Counted from the stretch's first letter, positions 33,667-43,145 are shown. The stretch is 64,000 bases of DNA from Streptomyces sp. NBC_00390 (GCF_036057275.1 NZ_CP107945.1:7936001-8000000), one strand, 5' to 3'. Program-made: numbers and translations. The notes: generated by a model not told the origin, from the sequence alone.

Positions 33667-34491
33667 ATGGCGACCGCGACAACAGACGGGGCCCGCGACC
33701 ACGCCCGGGCCCAGGACGGCACGAAGGCCGAGGCCATGCCGGTGGTCCCCGCCACCGACTGGCCCGCGCCGCCCTGCGAAGCCGGGCACCTGGTGTGGGC
33801 GGAGACCGTGGCGGGCGGCGGCTACACCCACCGCGTCCTTGCCCGGGGCACCGAGCTGCGGCTCACCGACCTCGAGGGCGACGCCTGCGCCCATGTGCTG
33901 CTCCACGCCGACGGCCGCCCCTGGGAGCGTCTCAACGCCGCCGACACCGTGAAGGTCCAGTGGAACGCGTATCTGCGGGCCGGACAGCAGCTCCTGTCGG
34001 ACCAGGGCCGGGTGCTCGCCACCCTCGTCACGGACACCTCGGGCCGGCACGACGCCCTGTGCGGCACCTCCACCCTCGTACGCAACACGCGGCGCTACGG
34101 CGACGGTGCCGCGTGCTCCGCCTCCCCGGCCGGCCGGGAGCTGCTGACCCTCGCGGCCCTGAAGAACGGCCTGGAGCCGCGCGACCTGCCGCCGTCCGTC
34201 TCCTTCTTCCAGGGCGTGGAGGTCCGCGACGACGGCACCCTCCACTTCACGGGACCTGCGGGCCCGGGCGCCTCGATCACGCTGCGCGCGGAGCAGGACG
34301 TCACCGTGCTGATCGCCAACGTCCCGCATCCGCTCGATCCGCGCCCCGAGTACATCAGCACCCCGCTCGAGGTGCTCGCCTGGCGCGCCGCCCCCACCGT
34401 CCCCGGCGATCCGCTGTACGACGCAACCCCTGAAGGCCGCCGCGCCCACCTCAACACCCGCGAATTCCTCGCCGGGAAGGGACAGTCATGA
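33667..34491 (+). CDS. DUF1989 protein, urea-carboxylase-associated protein / carboxyguanidine deiminase subunit
   Basis: 274-aa member of the DUF1989 family. In guanidine-degrading bacteria two such proteins form the carboxyguanidine deiminase that converts carboxyguanidine to allophanate and ammonia. Characteristic parts are RGTELRLTDLEGDACAHVLL, WNAYLRAGQQLLSDQGRVL, DTSGRHDALCGTST and VTVLIANVPHPLDPRPEY, with Cys/His residues that could bind metal. ATG 33667 follows GGAGGAGG by 9 nt. It overlaps the second DUF1989 gene by 4 nt (ATGA). The operator lies just upstream. Confidence 0.85.
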   Translation: MATATTDGARDHARAQDGTKAEAMPVVPATDWPAPPCEAGHLVWAETVAGGGYTHRVLARGTELRLTDLEGDACAHVLLHADGRPWERLNAADTVKVQWNAYLRAGQQLLSDQGRVLATLVTDTSGRHDALCGTSTLVRNTRRYGDGAACSASPAGRELLTLAALKNGLEPRDLPPSVSFFQGVEVRDDGTLHFTGPAGPGASITLRAEQDVTVLIANVPHPLDPRPEYISTPLEVLAWRAAPTVPGDPLYDATPEGRRAHLNTREFLAGKGQS

Positions 34492-35084
34492 CCGTGGTAC
34501 CCGCCCGCGCCGCCTGGAGCGCCGTCGTCCGCACCGGCGAGCAGCTCACCATCACAGACCTGCACGGCAACCAGGCCGTCGACTTCCTGGTGTACGACGC
34601 ACACGACACCGCGGTGCGTTACAGCGCCCCCGACACCCTCCAGGCCCAGGGGAACATCTTCCTGACCACCGGCAGTGTGCTGATGTCCAACGAGCACACG
34701 CCCTTGATGACCGTCACCGAGGACACCTGCGGACGCCACGACACCGTCGGCGGCGCCTGCTCCAAGGAGTCGAACACGCTGCGCTACGGCCACCACACCT
34801 GGTCGCAGCATGCCTGCGTCGACAACTTCCTCGCCGAAGGCGCACGGCACGGCCTGGGTAAACGCGATCTCGTCTCCAACGTCAACTGGTTCATGAACGT
34901 ACCGGTCGAGAAGGACGGCACCCTCGGCATCGTCGACGGCATCTCCGCGCCCGGCCTGCGCGTCACCCTGCGCGCCGAGCGGGACGTGCTCGTCCTCGTC
35001 TCCAACTGCCCCCAGATCAACAACCCCTGCAACGGCTTCGAGCCGACCGCCGTCGAGATGACGATCGGCAGGGCCGCCGTATGA
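34488..35084 (+). CDS. DUF1989 protein, second subunit
   Basis: 198-aa DUF1989 protein with the family marks TGEQLTITDLHGNQAVDFLVYD, GNIFLTTGSVLMSN, DTCGRHDTVGGACSKES, SNVNWFMNVPVEKDG and VLVLVSNCPQINNPCNGFEPT. CGRHD and the NPCNGF end are the usual conserved segments and are more complete here than in the first subunit, so this is probably the catalytic one. Start and stop overlap both neighbours by 4 nt, giving equimolar coupled translation. Confidence 0.86.
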   Translation: MTVVPARAAWSAVVRTGEQLTITDLHGNQAVDFLVYDAHDTAVRYSAPDTLQAQGNIFLTTGSVLMSNEHTPLMTVTEDTCGRHDTVGGACSKESNTLRYGHHTWSQHACVDNFLAEGARHGLGKRDLVSNVNWFMNVPVEKDGTLGIVDGISAPGLRVTLRAERDVLVLVSNCPQINNPCNGFEPTAVEMTIGRAAV

Positions 35085-38000
35085 CCGCCTTCGACACCCT
35101 GCTCGTCGCCAACCGCGGCGAGATCGCGGTCCGCGTCATCCGCACCGCCCGGCGCCTCGGGTTGCGCACCGTCGCGGTCTTCTCGGACCCCGACCGCTCG
35201 GCGCCCCACGTCAGGCTCGCCGACGAGGCCCTACGACTGGGCCCTGCGCCGGCGAGGGAGTCCTACCTCGACGCCGATCTCGTCCTCAAGGCGGCGAAGG
35301 ACACCGGCGCCGGAGCCATCCATCCCGGCTACGGATTCCTCTCCGAGGACGCGGACTTCGCACGCCGCTGCGAGGCGGCAGGCATCGTCTTCGTCGGCCC
35401 GAGCGCCGCCCAGCTCGACCTCTTCGGCGCCAAACACACCGCGCGCGCCGCCGCAGAGGCCGCCGGCGTCCCCCTCGCCCCCGGCAGCGGCCTGCTGCCC
35501 GGCCTCGACGCCGCACTCGCGGCGGCCGACGAGATCGGCTACCCGGTCATGCTGAAGGCCACCGGCGGTGGCGGCGGGATCGGCATGCGCGCGGTGCACG
35601 ACCGCGCGGAACTGGCCGACGCCTGGGAGCGCGTGCAACGCGTCGCAGCCGCCTCCTTCTCGTCCGCGGGCGTGTTCCTGGAGCGTCTCGTCGAACGCGC
35701 CCGCCATGTCGAGGTGCAGGTCTTCGGCGACGGCGAAGGGCGGGTGGTCACCTTCGGCGACCGCGACTGCTCACTGCAGCGCCGGAACCAGAAAGTGGTG
35801 GAGGAGGCGCCCGCACCCGGCCTGCCCCGCGCCCTGCGGGAGCAACTGGCCACGTCGGCCCGGAGCCTCTGCGGGAGCGTCGGCTACCGGTCGGCAGGGA
35901 CAGTGGAGTTCGTGTACGACGCGGCACGTGACGAGGCGTACTTCCTCGAGGTCAACACCCGCCTCCAGGTGGAACACCCGGTGACCGAGGCGATCTACGG
36001 GGTCGACCTCGTCGAATGGATGCTCCGCCTCGCGCAGGGCGACACCGGCGTCGTACAAGAGCCGGGCACGCCCCGCGGTCACGCCGTCGAGGCCCGCGTG
36101 TACGCCGAGGACCCGTCCCGTGACCACCGCCCCGGCGCCGGCCTGCTGACCCGGGTGGACTTCCCCGCGGACGTCCGGGTCGACACCTGGATCGAGACGG
36201 GCACGGAGGTGACGACGGCGTACGACCCCCTGCTGGCCAAGGTCGTGGCGTACGGAACCGATCGCGCCGACGCGCTGCGGCGCCTGGACGCGGCACTGGC
36301 CGCCACCCGTGTCGACGGCATCGAGACCAATCTCGGACTCGTCCGCGCGGCACTCGCCGACACCTCAGTCCAGGCCGCGACCCACACGACCACGAGCCTC
36401 GCCACGGTCAGCGATCCCACGCCGCGTATCGAGGTCATGGCGCCCGGCACGCTGACCACCGTCCAGGACTGGCCGGGCCGCACCGGCTACTGGAGCGTGG
36501 GCGTGCCGCCGTCCGGGCCGATGGACGACCTGTCCTTCCGTCTGGGCAACCTGGCGCTCGGCAACGATGCAGGCGCACCCGGACTGGAGTGCACACTCGA
36601 GGGCCCGTCGCTGCGGTTCACCCACGCGACGACCGTGTGCGTCACCGGCGCACCGGCGCCGGTGACCGTCGACGGTGCCCCCGCTGCCCAGTGGGAGCCG
36701 GTCACCGTCCCCGCCGGATCCTGCCTGCGGATCGGCGCCCCGGACGGGCCGGGCCTGCGGACCTACCTCCTGCTGGCCGGCGGCGGCCTCGACGTCCCGG
36801 ACTTCCTGGGCAGTACCGCCACCTTCACCCTGGGCCGATTCGGCGGACACGGCGGCCGCCCGCTGCGCACGGGCGATGTGCTGCACGGCGGTACTGCCTC
36901 GGCGGCAGCAACCGCCGTGCCCCCTGCGGACCGGCCGGACATCGGCGGGGAATGGCACATCGGCGCCGCCGAAGGACCGCACGCGGCACCGGAGTTCTTC
37001 ACCGAGGAGGACATCCACGAGTTCTACGGCGCCCAGTGGAAGGTCCATTTCAACTCCGCACGTACGGGCGTGCGGCTGGTCGGGCCGAAGCCCCGGTGGG
37101 CACGGACCGACGGCGGCGAGGCCGGGCTGCACCCGTCCAACATCCACGACACGCCCTACTCGGTGGGCGCCGTCGACTACACGGGTGACATGCCGGTGCT
37201 GCTCGGCCCGGACGGGCCCTCGCTCGGAGGCTTCGTCTGCCCCGCGACCGTCGTGACGGGCGAACGCTGGAAGCTCGGACAGCTGCGCCCCGGCGACACG
37301 GTCCGGTTCGTTCCCGTCACCACCGCAGGACGGGCGCGCCCCGCCGTCGACGACGGCGGGATCCTTGCGCGCGGCGAGTCGGTCACCTACCGACGCAGCG
37401 GCGACGACAACGTACTCGTCGAGTTCGGGGAGATGAATCTGGATCTCGCCCTGCGGATGCGCGTGCACGCGCTGGCCGAGGCGGTGGCGGCAGCGAACCT
37501 GCCAGGCGTGCGGGATCTGACCCCGGGCATCCGCTCGCTCCAGATCAGGATCGATCCGGACGCCTTGTCCCAGGAAGCGCTGCTGCCCACGCTGATACGC
37601 CTGGAGTCCGGACTCGGCCCCACCGATGCCCTCGTGGTCCCCTCCAGGACCGTTCATCTGCCGCTCTCCTGGGACGACCCGGCCACCCGCGAGGCGATCG
37701 CCCGCTACATGGCGGGCGTACGCGACGACGCCCCCTGGTGCCCGTGGAACATCGAGTTCATCCGCAGGGTCAACGGACTCGACACGGCCGACGACGTGTA
37801 CCGCACGGTCTTCGAAGCCGAGTATCTCGTCCTGGGGCTCGGCGACGTCTACCTGGGCGCACCCGTCGCGACCCCCCTGGACCCGCGCCACCGGCTGGTG
37901 ACGACGAAGTACAACCCGGCCCGGACCTGGACCGCGGAGAACTCCGTGGGCATCGGCGGCGCCTACCTGTGCATCTACGGCATGGAGGGCCCCGGCGGAT

Positions 38001-38581
38001 ACCAGTTCGTCGGGCGCACCACCCAGGTGTGGTCCCGCTGGCAGGAGCGCCCGTGGCTGCTGAACTTCTTCGACCGGATCAGGTGGTATCCGGCGGAGGC
38101 GGACGAACTCCTGGAACTGCGTGCGGACATGGCGGCGGGACGCTTCACGCCGCGCATCGAGGACGGCACTTTCTCGCTCGCGGACCACCAGCGCTTCCTC
38201 GCCGAGAACGCACCGTCCATCGCGGCATTCCGCGCCCGACAGGCAGCCGCCTTCTCCGCCGAACGCGACGCGTGGGAGGCGGCCGGCGAATTCGACCGTG
38301 ACGAGGCCCCCGCCCCGTCACCTGCCGCCGAGCCCGCCGTTGAACTGCCCGACGGCGCCCGGCTGGTGGAGGCGGAATTCGCGGCCTCGGTCTGGCAGCT
38401 GCATGTCGAGCCCGGCACCGAGGTGGCGGCGGGCCAGCCCCTGCTCACCCTGGAGGCCATGAAGATGGAATCCCGGGTCCACGCACCCTCCGCGGGCCTG
38501 ATCAGCCGGCTGCTGGTCGCCCCCGGCTCCCAGGTCGAAGCGGGTACGCCTCTGCTCGTCCTCGCACCGTCCCCCGTATGA
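35081..38581 (+). CDS. Biotin-dependent urea/guanidine carboxylase
   Basis: 1166-aa single-chain carboxylase using ATP, bicarbonate and biotin. The biotin carboxylase domain comes first (LLVANRGEIAVRVIRTARRL, KATGGGGGIGMRAVHD, EVNTRLQVEHPVTE). The carboxyltransferase part follows, made of KipA-like (MAPGTLTTVQDWPGRTGYW, GVPPSGPMDDLSFRLGN) and KipI-like (DVYLGAPVATPLDPRHRL) subdomains. The biotinyl domain is at the end with LEAMKMES. The presence of both DUF1989 genes suggests guanidine as the true substrate; allophanate would also result from urea. Family and domain order are certain, the substrate is not. Confidence 0.9.
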   Translation: MTAFDTLLVANRGEIAVRVIRTARRLGLRTVAVFSDPDRSAPHVRLADEALRLGPAPARESYLDADLVLKAAKDTGAGAIHPGYGFLSEDADFARRCEAAGIVFVGPSAAQLDLFGAKHTARAAAEAAGVPLAPGSGLLPGLDAALAAADEIGYPVMLKATGGGGGIGMRAVHDRAELADAWERVQRVAAASFSSAGVFLERLVERARHVEVQVFGDGEGRVVTFGDRDCSLQRRNQKVVEEAPAPGLPRALREQLATSARSLCGSVGYRSAGTVEFVYDAARDEAYFLEVNTRLQVEHPVTEAIYGVDLVEWMLRLAQGDTGVVQEPGTPRGHAVEARVYAEDPSRDHRPGAGLLTRVDFPADVRVDTWIETGTEVTTAYDPLLAKVVAYGTDRADALRRLDAALAATRVDGIETNLGLVRAALADTSVQAATHTTTSLATVSDPTPRIEVMAPGTLTTVQDWPGRTGYWSVGVPPSGPMDDLSFRLGNLALGNDAGAPGLECTLEGPSLRFTHATTVCVTGAPAPVTVDGAPAAQWEPVTVPAGSCLRIGAPDGPGLRTYLLLAGGGLDVPDFLGSTATFTLGRFGGHGGRPLRTGDVLHGGTASAAATAVPPADRPDIGGEWHIGAAEGPHAAPEFFTEEDIHEFYGAQWKVHFNSARTGVRLVGPKPRWARTDGGEAGLHPSNIHDTPYSVGAVDYTGDMPVLLGPDGPSLGGFVCPATVVTGERWKLGQLRPGDTVRFVPVTTAGRARPAVDDGGILARGESVTYRRSGDDNVLVEFGEMNLDLALRMRVHALAEAVAAANLPGVRDLTPGIRSLQIRIDPDALSQEALLPTLIRLESGLGPTDALVVPSRTVHLPLSWDDPATREAIARYMAGVRDDAPWCPWNIEFIRRVNGLDTADDVYRTVFEAEYLVLGLGDVYLGAPVATPLDPRHRLVTTKYNPARTWTAENSVGIGGAYLCIYGMEGPGGYQFVGRTTQVWSRWQERPWLLNFFDRIRWYPAEADELLELRADMAAGRFTPRIEDGTFSLADHQRFLAENAPSIAAFRARQAAAFSAERDAWEAAGEFDRDEAPAPSPAAEPAVELPDGARLVEAEFAASVWQLHVEPGTEVAAGQPLLTLEAMKMESRVHAPSAGLISRLLVAPGSQVEAGTPLLVLAPSPV

Positions 38582-38612
38582 CACCCGCATGACCCTTCAA
38601 GGAGCTCCTGCC

Positions 38613-40256
38613 ATGCCTGCCACCGCGCTCGACCGGGTGCGTGATGCCTACGCCCGTATCGCGTACATCCGCAGACCGGACGTGTGGATCACCCTCCGTC
38701 CCCTCGCCGAAGCCGAGGAGGACGCCCGGGCCGTCGACCGCCGCCTGGCCGCCGGTGAGCAACTGCCGCTCGCCGGGCGGACCCTCGCCGTGAAGGCCAA
38801 CATCGACATCGCCGGCATCCCGACCACGGCCGGCTGCCCCTCCTACGGATACCGGCCGGCCGCGGACGCCACGGCAGTCGCCCGCCTCAAGGCAGCGGGT
38901 GCCATCGTGCTCGGCAGCACCAACATGGACCAGTTCGCCACCGGTCTCGTCGGCACCCGTTCGCCCTACGGAGCCGTGCCCAGTGTGCTCGACCCGGCCC
39001 GCGTCGCCGGCGGGTCGAGCTCGGGATCCGCGGTCGCGGTGGCCCTGGGCATCGCCGACCTCGCCCTCGGCACCGACACCGCCGGGTCCGGGCGCGTACC
39101 CGCCGCGTTCAACAACATCGTGGGACTCAAGCCCAGCCGCGGGCTCGTGCCCACCGACGGTGTCGTCCCCGCATGCGCGAGCCTGGACTGCGTCAGTGTC
39201 TTCGCCCGCACCCTCCCCGAGGCCGAACACGCGCTCGCCCTCGTCTCGTCCCCGCCCGGCCGCCGCGCCCCGCACCGCTCGCCCGGCCCATGGCGTATCG
39301 CCGTGCCCACGAACGCGCAGCTGGGAGAGATGGACGACGGCTGGGCGGAGGCCTTCGAGGCCGCGGCGGCGAGACTCGCCGCAGCCGGAGCCCAGCTCGT
39401 CCCCGTCGACCTCACCCCGTTCACCGAGGCCGCGGCGATGCTGTACGAGGGCGCGTTCGTAGCCGAGCGCTACACCGCCGTGGGTGCCTTCGTCGACAAG
39501 GAGACCCCCGACCTCGACCCCACGGTCGCCTCCATCATCCGGGGTGCCCGCGACATCCCCGCGCACCGGCTCTTCGCCGACCAGGCCCGCCTCGCGGAGC
39601 TGCGCACCCGCGCCATGGCCGGCTTCGCCGCCGAGGAGGCGGATGCGCTGCTCCTGCCCACCACGCCCGGTCATCCGACGCTCGCCGACGTCGCCGCGGA
39701 CCCGATCGGGGTGAACGCACGGCTCGGCAGGTTCACCAACTCCACCAACCTCTTCGACCTCGCGGCGGTCGCCGTTCCCGCAGGTGTCCTCGAGGACGGC
39801 CACCCCTTCGGGGTCATGCTGACCGGCCCGGCCGGCACGGACGACCGCCTCGCCCGGATCGCCGCCCACCTCACCCCGCCCGCCCGGATCGCCGTGGTCG
39901 GAGCCCACCTGACCGGCCAGCCCCTCAACCACGAACTCCTCGCCCTCGGGGGACGCTTGCTGTCCCGGACCTCCACCGCACCCGTCTACCGGCTGTTCGC
40001 CCTGCGCACCGATCCGCCGAAGCCCGGACTCGTCCACACCGGTGAGGGCGGAACCGCCGTCGAGGCAGAGGTCTGGGAACTGCCTGTCCAGGGCCTCGGA
40101 ATCCTGACCGCCGCGCTGCCCCGCCCGATGGCGATCGGCCGTGTCGAACTCGCGGACGGAACCATGGCGCCGGGTTTTCTGTGCGAACCGGGCGCGGTCC
40201 AGGACGCCGAGGACATCAGTCACCACGGGGGCTGGCGCGCGTACAGGAACAGCTGA
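38613..40256 (+). CDS. atzF: Allophanate hydrolase
   Basis: Hydrolyses allophanate to ammonia and CO2. The amidase-signature domain shows the Ser-cisSer-Lys triad: Lys in LAVKANIDIAGIPTT, Ser in AGGSSSGSAVA and Ser in GTDTAGSGRVPAA. The C-terminal domain typical of AtzF/Dur1 (VGAHLTGQPLNHELLALGG, YRLFALRTDPPKPGLV, ELPVQGLGILTAALPRP) is complete. It is 547 aa. ATG 38613 is chosen because GGAG lies 8 nt upstream; ATG 38589 has no site. It begins 31 nt after the carboxylase stop and is the last gene of the operon. Confidence 0.92.
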   Translation: MPATALDRVRDAYARIAYIRRPDVWITLRPLAEAEEDARAVDRRLAAGEQLPLAGRTLAVKANIDIAGIPTTAGCPSYGYRPAADATAVARLKAAGAIVLGSTNMDQFATGLVGTRSPYGAVPSVLDPARVAGGSSSGSAVAVALGIADLALGTDTAGSGRVPAAFNNIVGLKPSRGLVPTDGVVPACASLDCVSVFARTLPEAEHALALVSSPPGRRAPHRSPGPWRIAVPTNAQLGEMDDGWAEAFEAAAARLAAAGAQLVPVDLTPFTEAAAMLYEGAFVAERYTAVGAFVDKETPDLDPTVASIIRGARDIPAHRLFADQARLAELRTRAMAGFAAEEADALLLPTTPGHPTLADVAADPIGVNARLGRFTNSTNLFDLAAVAVPAGVLEDGHPFGVMLTGPAGTDDRLARIAAHLTPPARIAVVGAHLTGQPLNHELLALGGRLLSRTSTAPVYRLFALRTDPPKPGLVHTGEGGTAVEAEVWELPVQGLGILTAALPRPMAIGRVELADGTMAPGFLCEPGAVQDAEDISHHGGWRAYRNS

Positions 40257-40368
40257 TGTGACGAGATGGCATAGGGGGCATTCGGGTGGTGTGCGGCCCG
40301 CGGTGCAACTGGAGGAGGCCGCGCACGCTTCCTATCGCTCAGCGAGACCACTACTGAGGAGGAACGTT

Positions 40369-40701
40369 GTGACTGCCTGGCAGCTCTCCACTCACGTGAT
40401 GCCGACGACGGGATCGACGATCGACCCGTACCGTTTCCCCGGCGCCGACGCCTGCGACCCGTTCGACGAAGCAGCCGGGGACCGTGGGGCCGACGCCTTC
40501 TTCCCGCCCGCCCCGGAACCCGGACAGCGGGTGCAGGTGACGCTGGAACCCGCGGACCGGCGGCGGCTGGATCTCCACGCCGCCCTGACCACCGCGGGCA
40601 TCGCTCCCCGCCCCGGCGACCTCGCGGCCATCGAGGCCCTGTGCGCCCTGGACGACAGGACCAACGCGACGGTCCAGCGCTGGATCACGAGCGTGCAATG
40701 A
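40369..40701 (+). CDS. Conserved-type hypothetical protein
   Basis: 110-aa cytoplasmic protein. The C-terminal half (VTLEPADRRRLDLHAALTTAGIAPRPGDLAAIEALCALDDRTNATVQRWI) looks like a helical regulatory module; I do not recognise a family. GTG 40369 has GAGGAGG about 6 nt upstream. It is probably a separate unit after the allophanate hydrolase. Confidence 0.65.
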   Translation: MTAWQLSTHVMPTTGSTIDPYRFPGADACDPFDEAAGDRGADAFFPPAPEPGQRVQVTLEPADRRRLDLHAALTTAGIAPRPGDLAAIEALCALDDRTNATVQRWITSVQ

Positions 40702-40833
40702 CGCACGGGAGGGGTGCGGGCCGGGCGCACGGCCCGCCCCCCTCACCGGCACCCATCACAACCGACTTGTGGGGTAGGCGCAGTCGGGAAGGGGACGGTA
40801 CACCGTCCGAGTTTCCGCACCCGAGGAGGCACA

Positions 40834-40983
40834 GTGCCCGGACTGTTCGCACGCATCAAGCACGTGATCCGCACGCCGCAGGGCCGGCGGGCGGTCGACT
40901 CGGCCCGTCGGGCCGCCGCCGACCCGAGAAGGCGGGCGCAGGCCCGTCAGGCCCTCGACCGCCTGCGCGGGCGACGCCGCTGA
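40834..40983 (+). CDS. Small basic protein
   Basis: 49 aa, rich in Arg (MPGLFARIKHVIRTPQGRR... ending ALDRLRGRRR). GTG 40834 has a strong GAGGAGG site. Small, basic, helical proteins of this sort are widespread in Streptomyces; function is unknown. Confidence 0.6.
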   Translation: MPGLFARIKHVIRTPQGRRAVDSARRAAADPRRRAQARQALDRLRGRRR

Positions 40984-41075
40984 CACACGGCCCCGTGGAA
41001 ATCGGGTGGTCCGGCTCCGGCGGGTGATGGCAGGATGCGTCGCATGACGAAGAGAATCGAGACCTTCACCCGCCG

Positions 41076-42917
41076 GTGAGCGTGAGCGACGAGCGCAAGG
41101 CGCTCGCCACCCGGACATCGCTGTACGACCACGCACTGCGCCTGCATCGCCAGGCGCCCGGCAAACCGCTGCCCGACGGTGGCAGGCCGCTCCCCGACCG
41201 GTCGGCCCAGCCCGGCAGATCCGGTTCCGTCACCGAACGCAGGGCCGGGTTGCAGGACGCTCTGACCTGCCTCGACGGTGGGGACACCGAGCGCACCGCG
41301 CAGGAACTGCACACCCGCGTCCTGGCTCTGGACCTCTCCGCATGCGAGGTGTCACGGTCACTGGAGGCGGTGCCGCTCCCGGACGTCGAGTGGTGCCGCT
41401 CGCTGGGCAGACACCTCGTACGCCACGCAGTGGACCGCCGCACCGTCTGGGTCGGGCTCGCGCTGCTGGCCCGTCACGGCCGCCCACAGGACGCGGAGTT
41501 GATCCGGACCGTCGGACTGCTGGCCTGCTGCACGGACCCGGCAGCCGACGCGCTGGTGGCCGTCGACTGCGCCACGGGCGACCTCAGCTGGCTCGCGGAG
41601 CGCTCCCACCCACGACGACGGCGCAAACTGGTCGAAGCGCTCTGCACCCGCGGCGACCCGGCGTCCCGCAGGTGGCTCCTGGCCGAACCGCTCGACCGCC
41701 GCACCACCCCCGCATCCCAGGCGCGCAGTATCGCCGAAAGCACCCGACTCGCCGACGTGCTGGACCAACACCCCCTCGACACGGCCACGCTGGCCCAGGC
41801 CGCCCGGCTGCTGGCCATCATGACCGACCCGAACGACTACCGGTCCGGGATCGGGCAGTACACGGACGCGATGCCCGCGTATGCGGCCCTCGTCCGCCGG
41901 ATCGGTGGACTGCCGCCCTCGCTCGATCATTACGCCCTCCTGCTGTCCCTCCTCCTCGACCTCCACAGCGGCCGGAGCGCCCTGCTGGACTGGGAACCGG
42001 GCGAGCGGGAACGGATCGCAGCCGGCCTCAGGTCGGTGCTGTCCCACCCGGAGTGGACCGCCCAGGTCATCGCGGCCGAACCGTCCGCCGACATCGCCGA
42101 GCGACGGCGGGCCGCGTGGATCCGGCGTACGACCGGCACGACGTACTCTTTCGCCCCTGCCGAACGCCGGGCGTTCAACCGGCTGGCGGTGCAGGTCACC
42201 GTGCCGGATCCGGCGGGCCCGGGACAGGTGGAGACCCGCCTTCTCGTGGACGGCATGCCTGTGATCGCCCAGGCATTCGACAGCGGGCAGGCGCAGACTC
42301 CCGAGTACCTGCTCGGCCGCGGTCAGCTCCGGGCGTCCGAGCAGCCCACCGACGTGCAGCTCGCGGAGGCATGGTGCACCGAGGGATGCTGCGGTGCCCT
42401 GTACGTCACCATCAGCCGCGAAGGCGACACCGTCGTATGGCGCAACTGGCGCCGTCCGAACGCTTCGCGGTCCGCTGCCGGACTCCCGTTGCCGGGCGAA
42501 CTCCGCTTCGACGCGGCCGAGTACGACGAGGAGATCAGCCGCGCCGAGAGCGATCACACCTGGGAGTGGCCGGCCCGCACCGTGGCACGGCTGCTGGGTG
42601 AGCGCCTGCGCGCCGAGCCCGGTCTGCTCGGCCGGTGGCGCTGTGCAGCGGGCTGGATCGGCACCCACTACGCCGAGCCCGAGCAGGTCGAGCTGTCCTT
42701 CACGTACCCCAGCCCCCCGGCGAAGGACACCGGGAATGCGTGGGTCCGGTTCGTCTGGACCCTGCCCGACGGCGGCACGCCGCCCGAGGAGCGGGCCGAG
42801 GCCGCGCTGCGGCGGCTGGCCGAGGTGAACCCGACGACGTACGCGAGCCTCGCCGGCGGGAGCCGCGAGGCCGCTCAGGCACTGGGGTTCACCTGGCCCG
42901 AGCGGTCGCGCGCCTGA
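41076..42917 (+). CDS. Large hypothetical protein with HEAT-like helical repeats
   Basis: 613-aa cytoplasmic protein, no family recognised with confidence. The first ~200 residues are helical repeats (LVRHAVDRRTVWVGLALLARHGRPQDAELIRTVGLLACC) of HEAT type. The C-terminal part is mixed, with a CTEGCCGALYVTISREGDTVVW segment and acidic loops. GTG 41076 overlaps the stop of a possible 11-codon leader (41044-41079, ATG with AGGA upstream), which could couple translation. No partner gene is evident. Confidence 0.68.
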   Translation: MSVSDERKALATRTSLYDHALRLHRQAPGKPLPDGGRPLPDRSAQPGRSGSVTERRAGLQDALTCLDGGDTERTAQELHTRVLALDLSACEVSRSLEAVPLPDVEWCRSLGRHLVRHAVDRRTVWVGLALLARHGRPQDAELIRTVGLLACCTDPAADALVAVDCATGDLSWLAERSHPRRRRKLVEALCTRGDPASRRWLLAEPLDRRTTPASQARSIAESTRLADVLDQHPLDTATLAQAARLLAIMTDPNDYRSGIGQYTDAMPAYAALVRRIGGLPPSLDHYALLLSLLLDLHSGRSALLDWEPGERERIAAGLRSVLSHPEWTAQVIAAEPSADIAERRRAAWIRRTTGTTYSFAPAERRAFNRLAVQVTVPDPAGPGQVETRLLVDGMPVIAQAFDSGQAQTPEYLLGRGQLRASEQPTDVQLAEAWCTEGCCGALYVTISREGDTVVWRNWRRPNASRSAAGLPLPGELRFDAAEYDEEISRAESDHTWEWPARTVARLLGERLRAEPGLLGRWRCAAGWIGTHYAEPEQVELSFTYPSPPAKDTGNAWVRFVWTLPDGGTPPEERAEAALRRLAEVNPTTYASLAGGSREAAQALGFTWPERSRA

Positions 42918-42942
42918 CGGCTCACGGGCCCGTGGCCTGTCC

Positions 42943-43115
42943 GGGACGGGGGTCGTTGGTGGTTGGGGGCGGTGGGTGGTTCCACGTGTGCGGCCTTACG
43001 GCCTTGTGGCTTGTCTGGGACGGGGGTCGTTGGTGGTTGGGGGCGGTGGGTGGTTCCACGTGTGCGGCCTTACGGCCTTGTGGCTTGTCTGGGGCGGGGG
43101 TCGTTGGTGGTTGCT
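42943..43115. repeat. 74-bp tandem repeat
   Basis: Two essentially identical 74-bp copies (42943-43016, 43017-43090) and a partial, diverging third from 43091; a degenerate partial copy precedes the first. The unit is G-rich (GGTGGTTGGGGGCGGTGGG) on the plus strand and includes GCGGCCTTACGGCC. It fills the gap between two convergent genes and carries no ORF that I can support. Confidence 0.85.
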
Positions 43116-43145
43116 GTCGTGGGTGGATTCCGCGGGCCCGTGCGG

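Noticed and set aside
42943..43140. CRISPR array
   Set aside because: The repeat units are directly adjacent, 74 bp long and without unique spacers; no cas genes are nearby.
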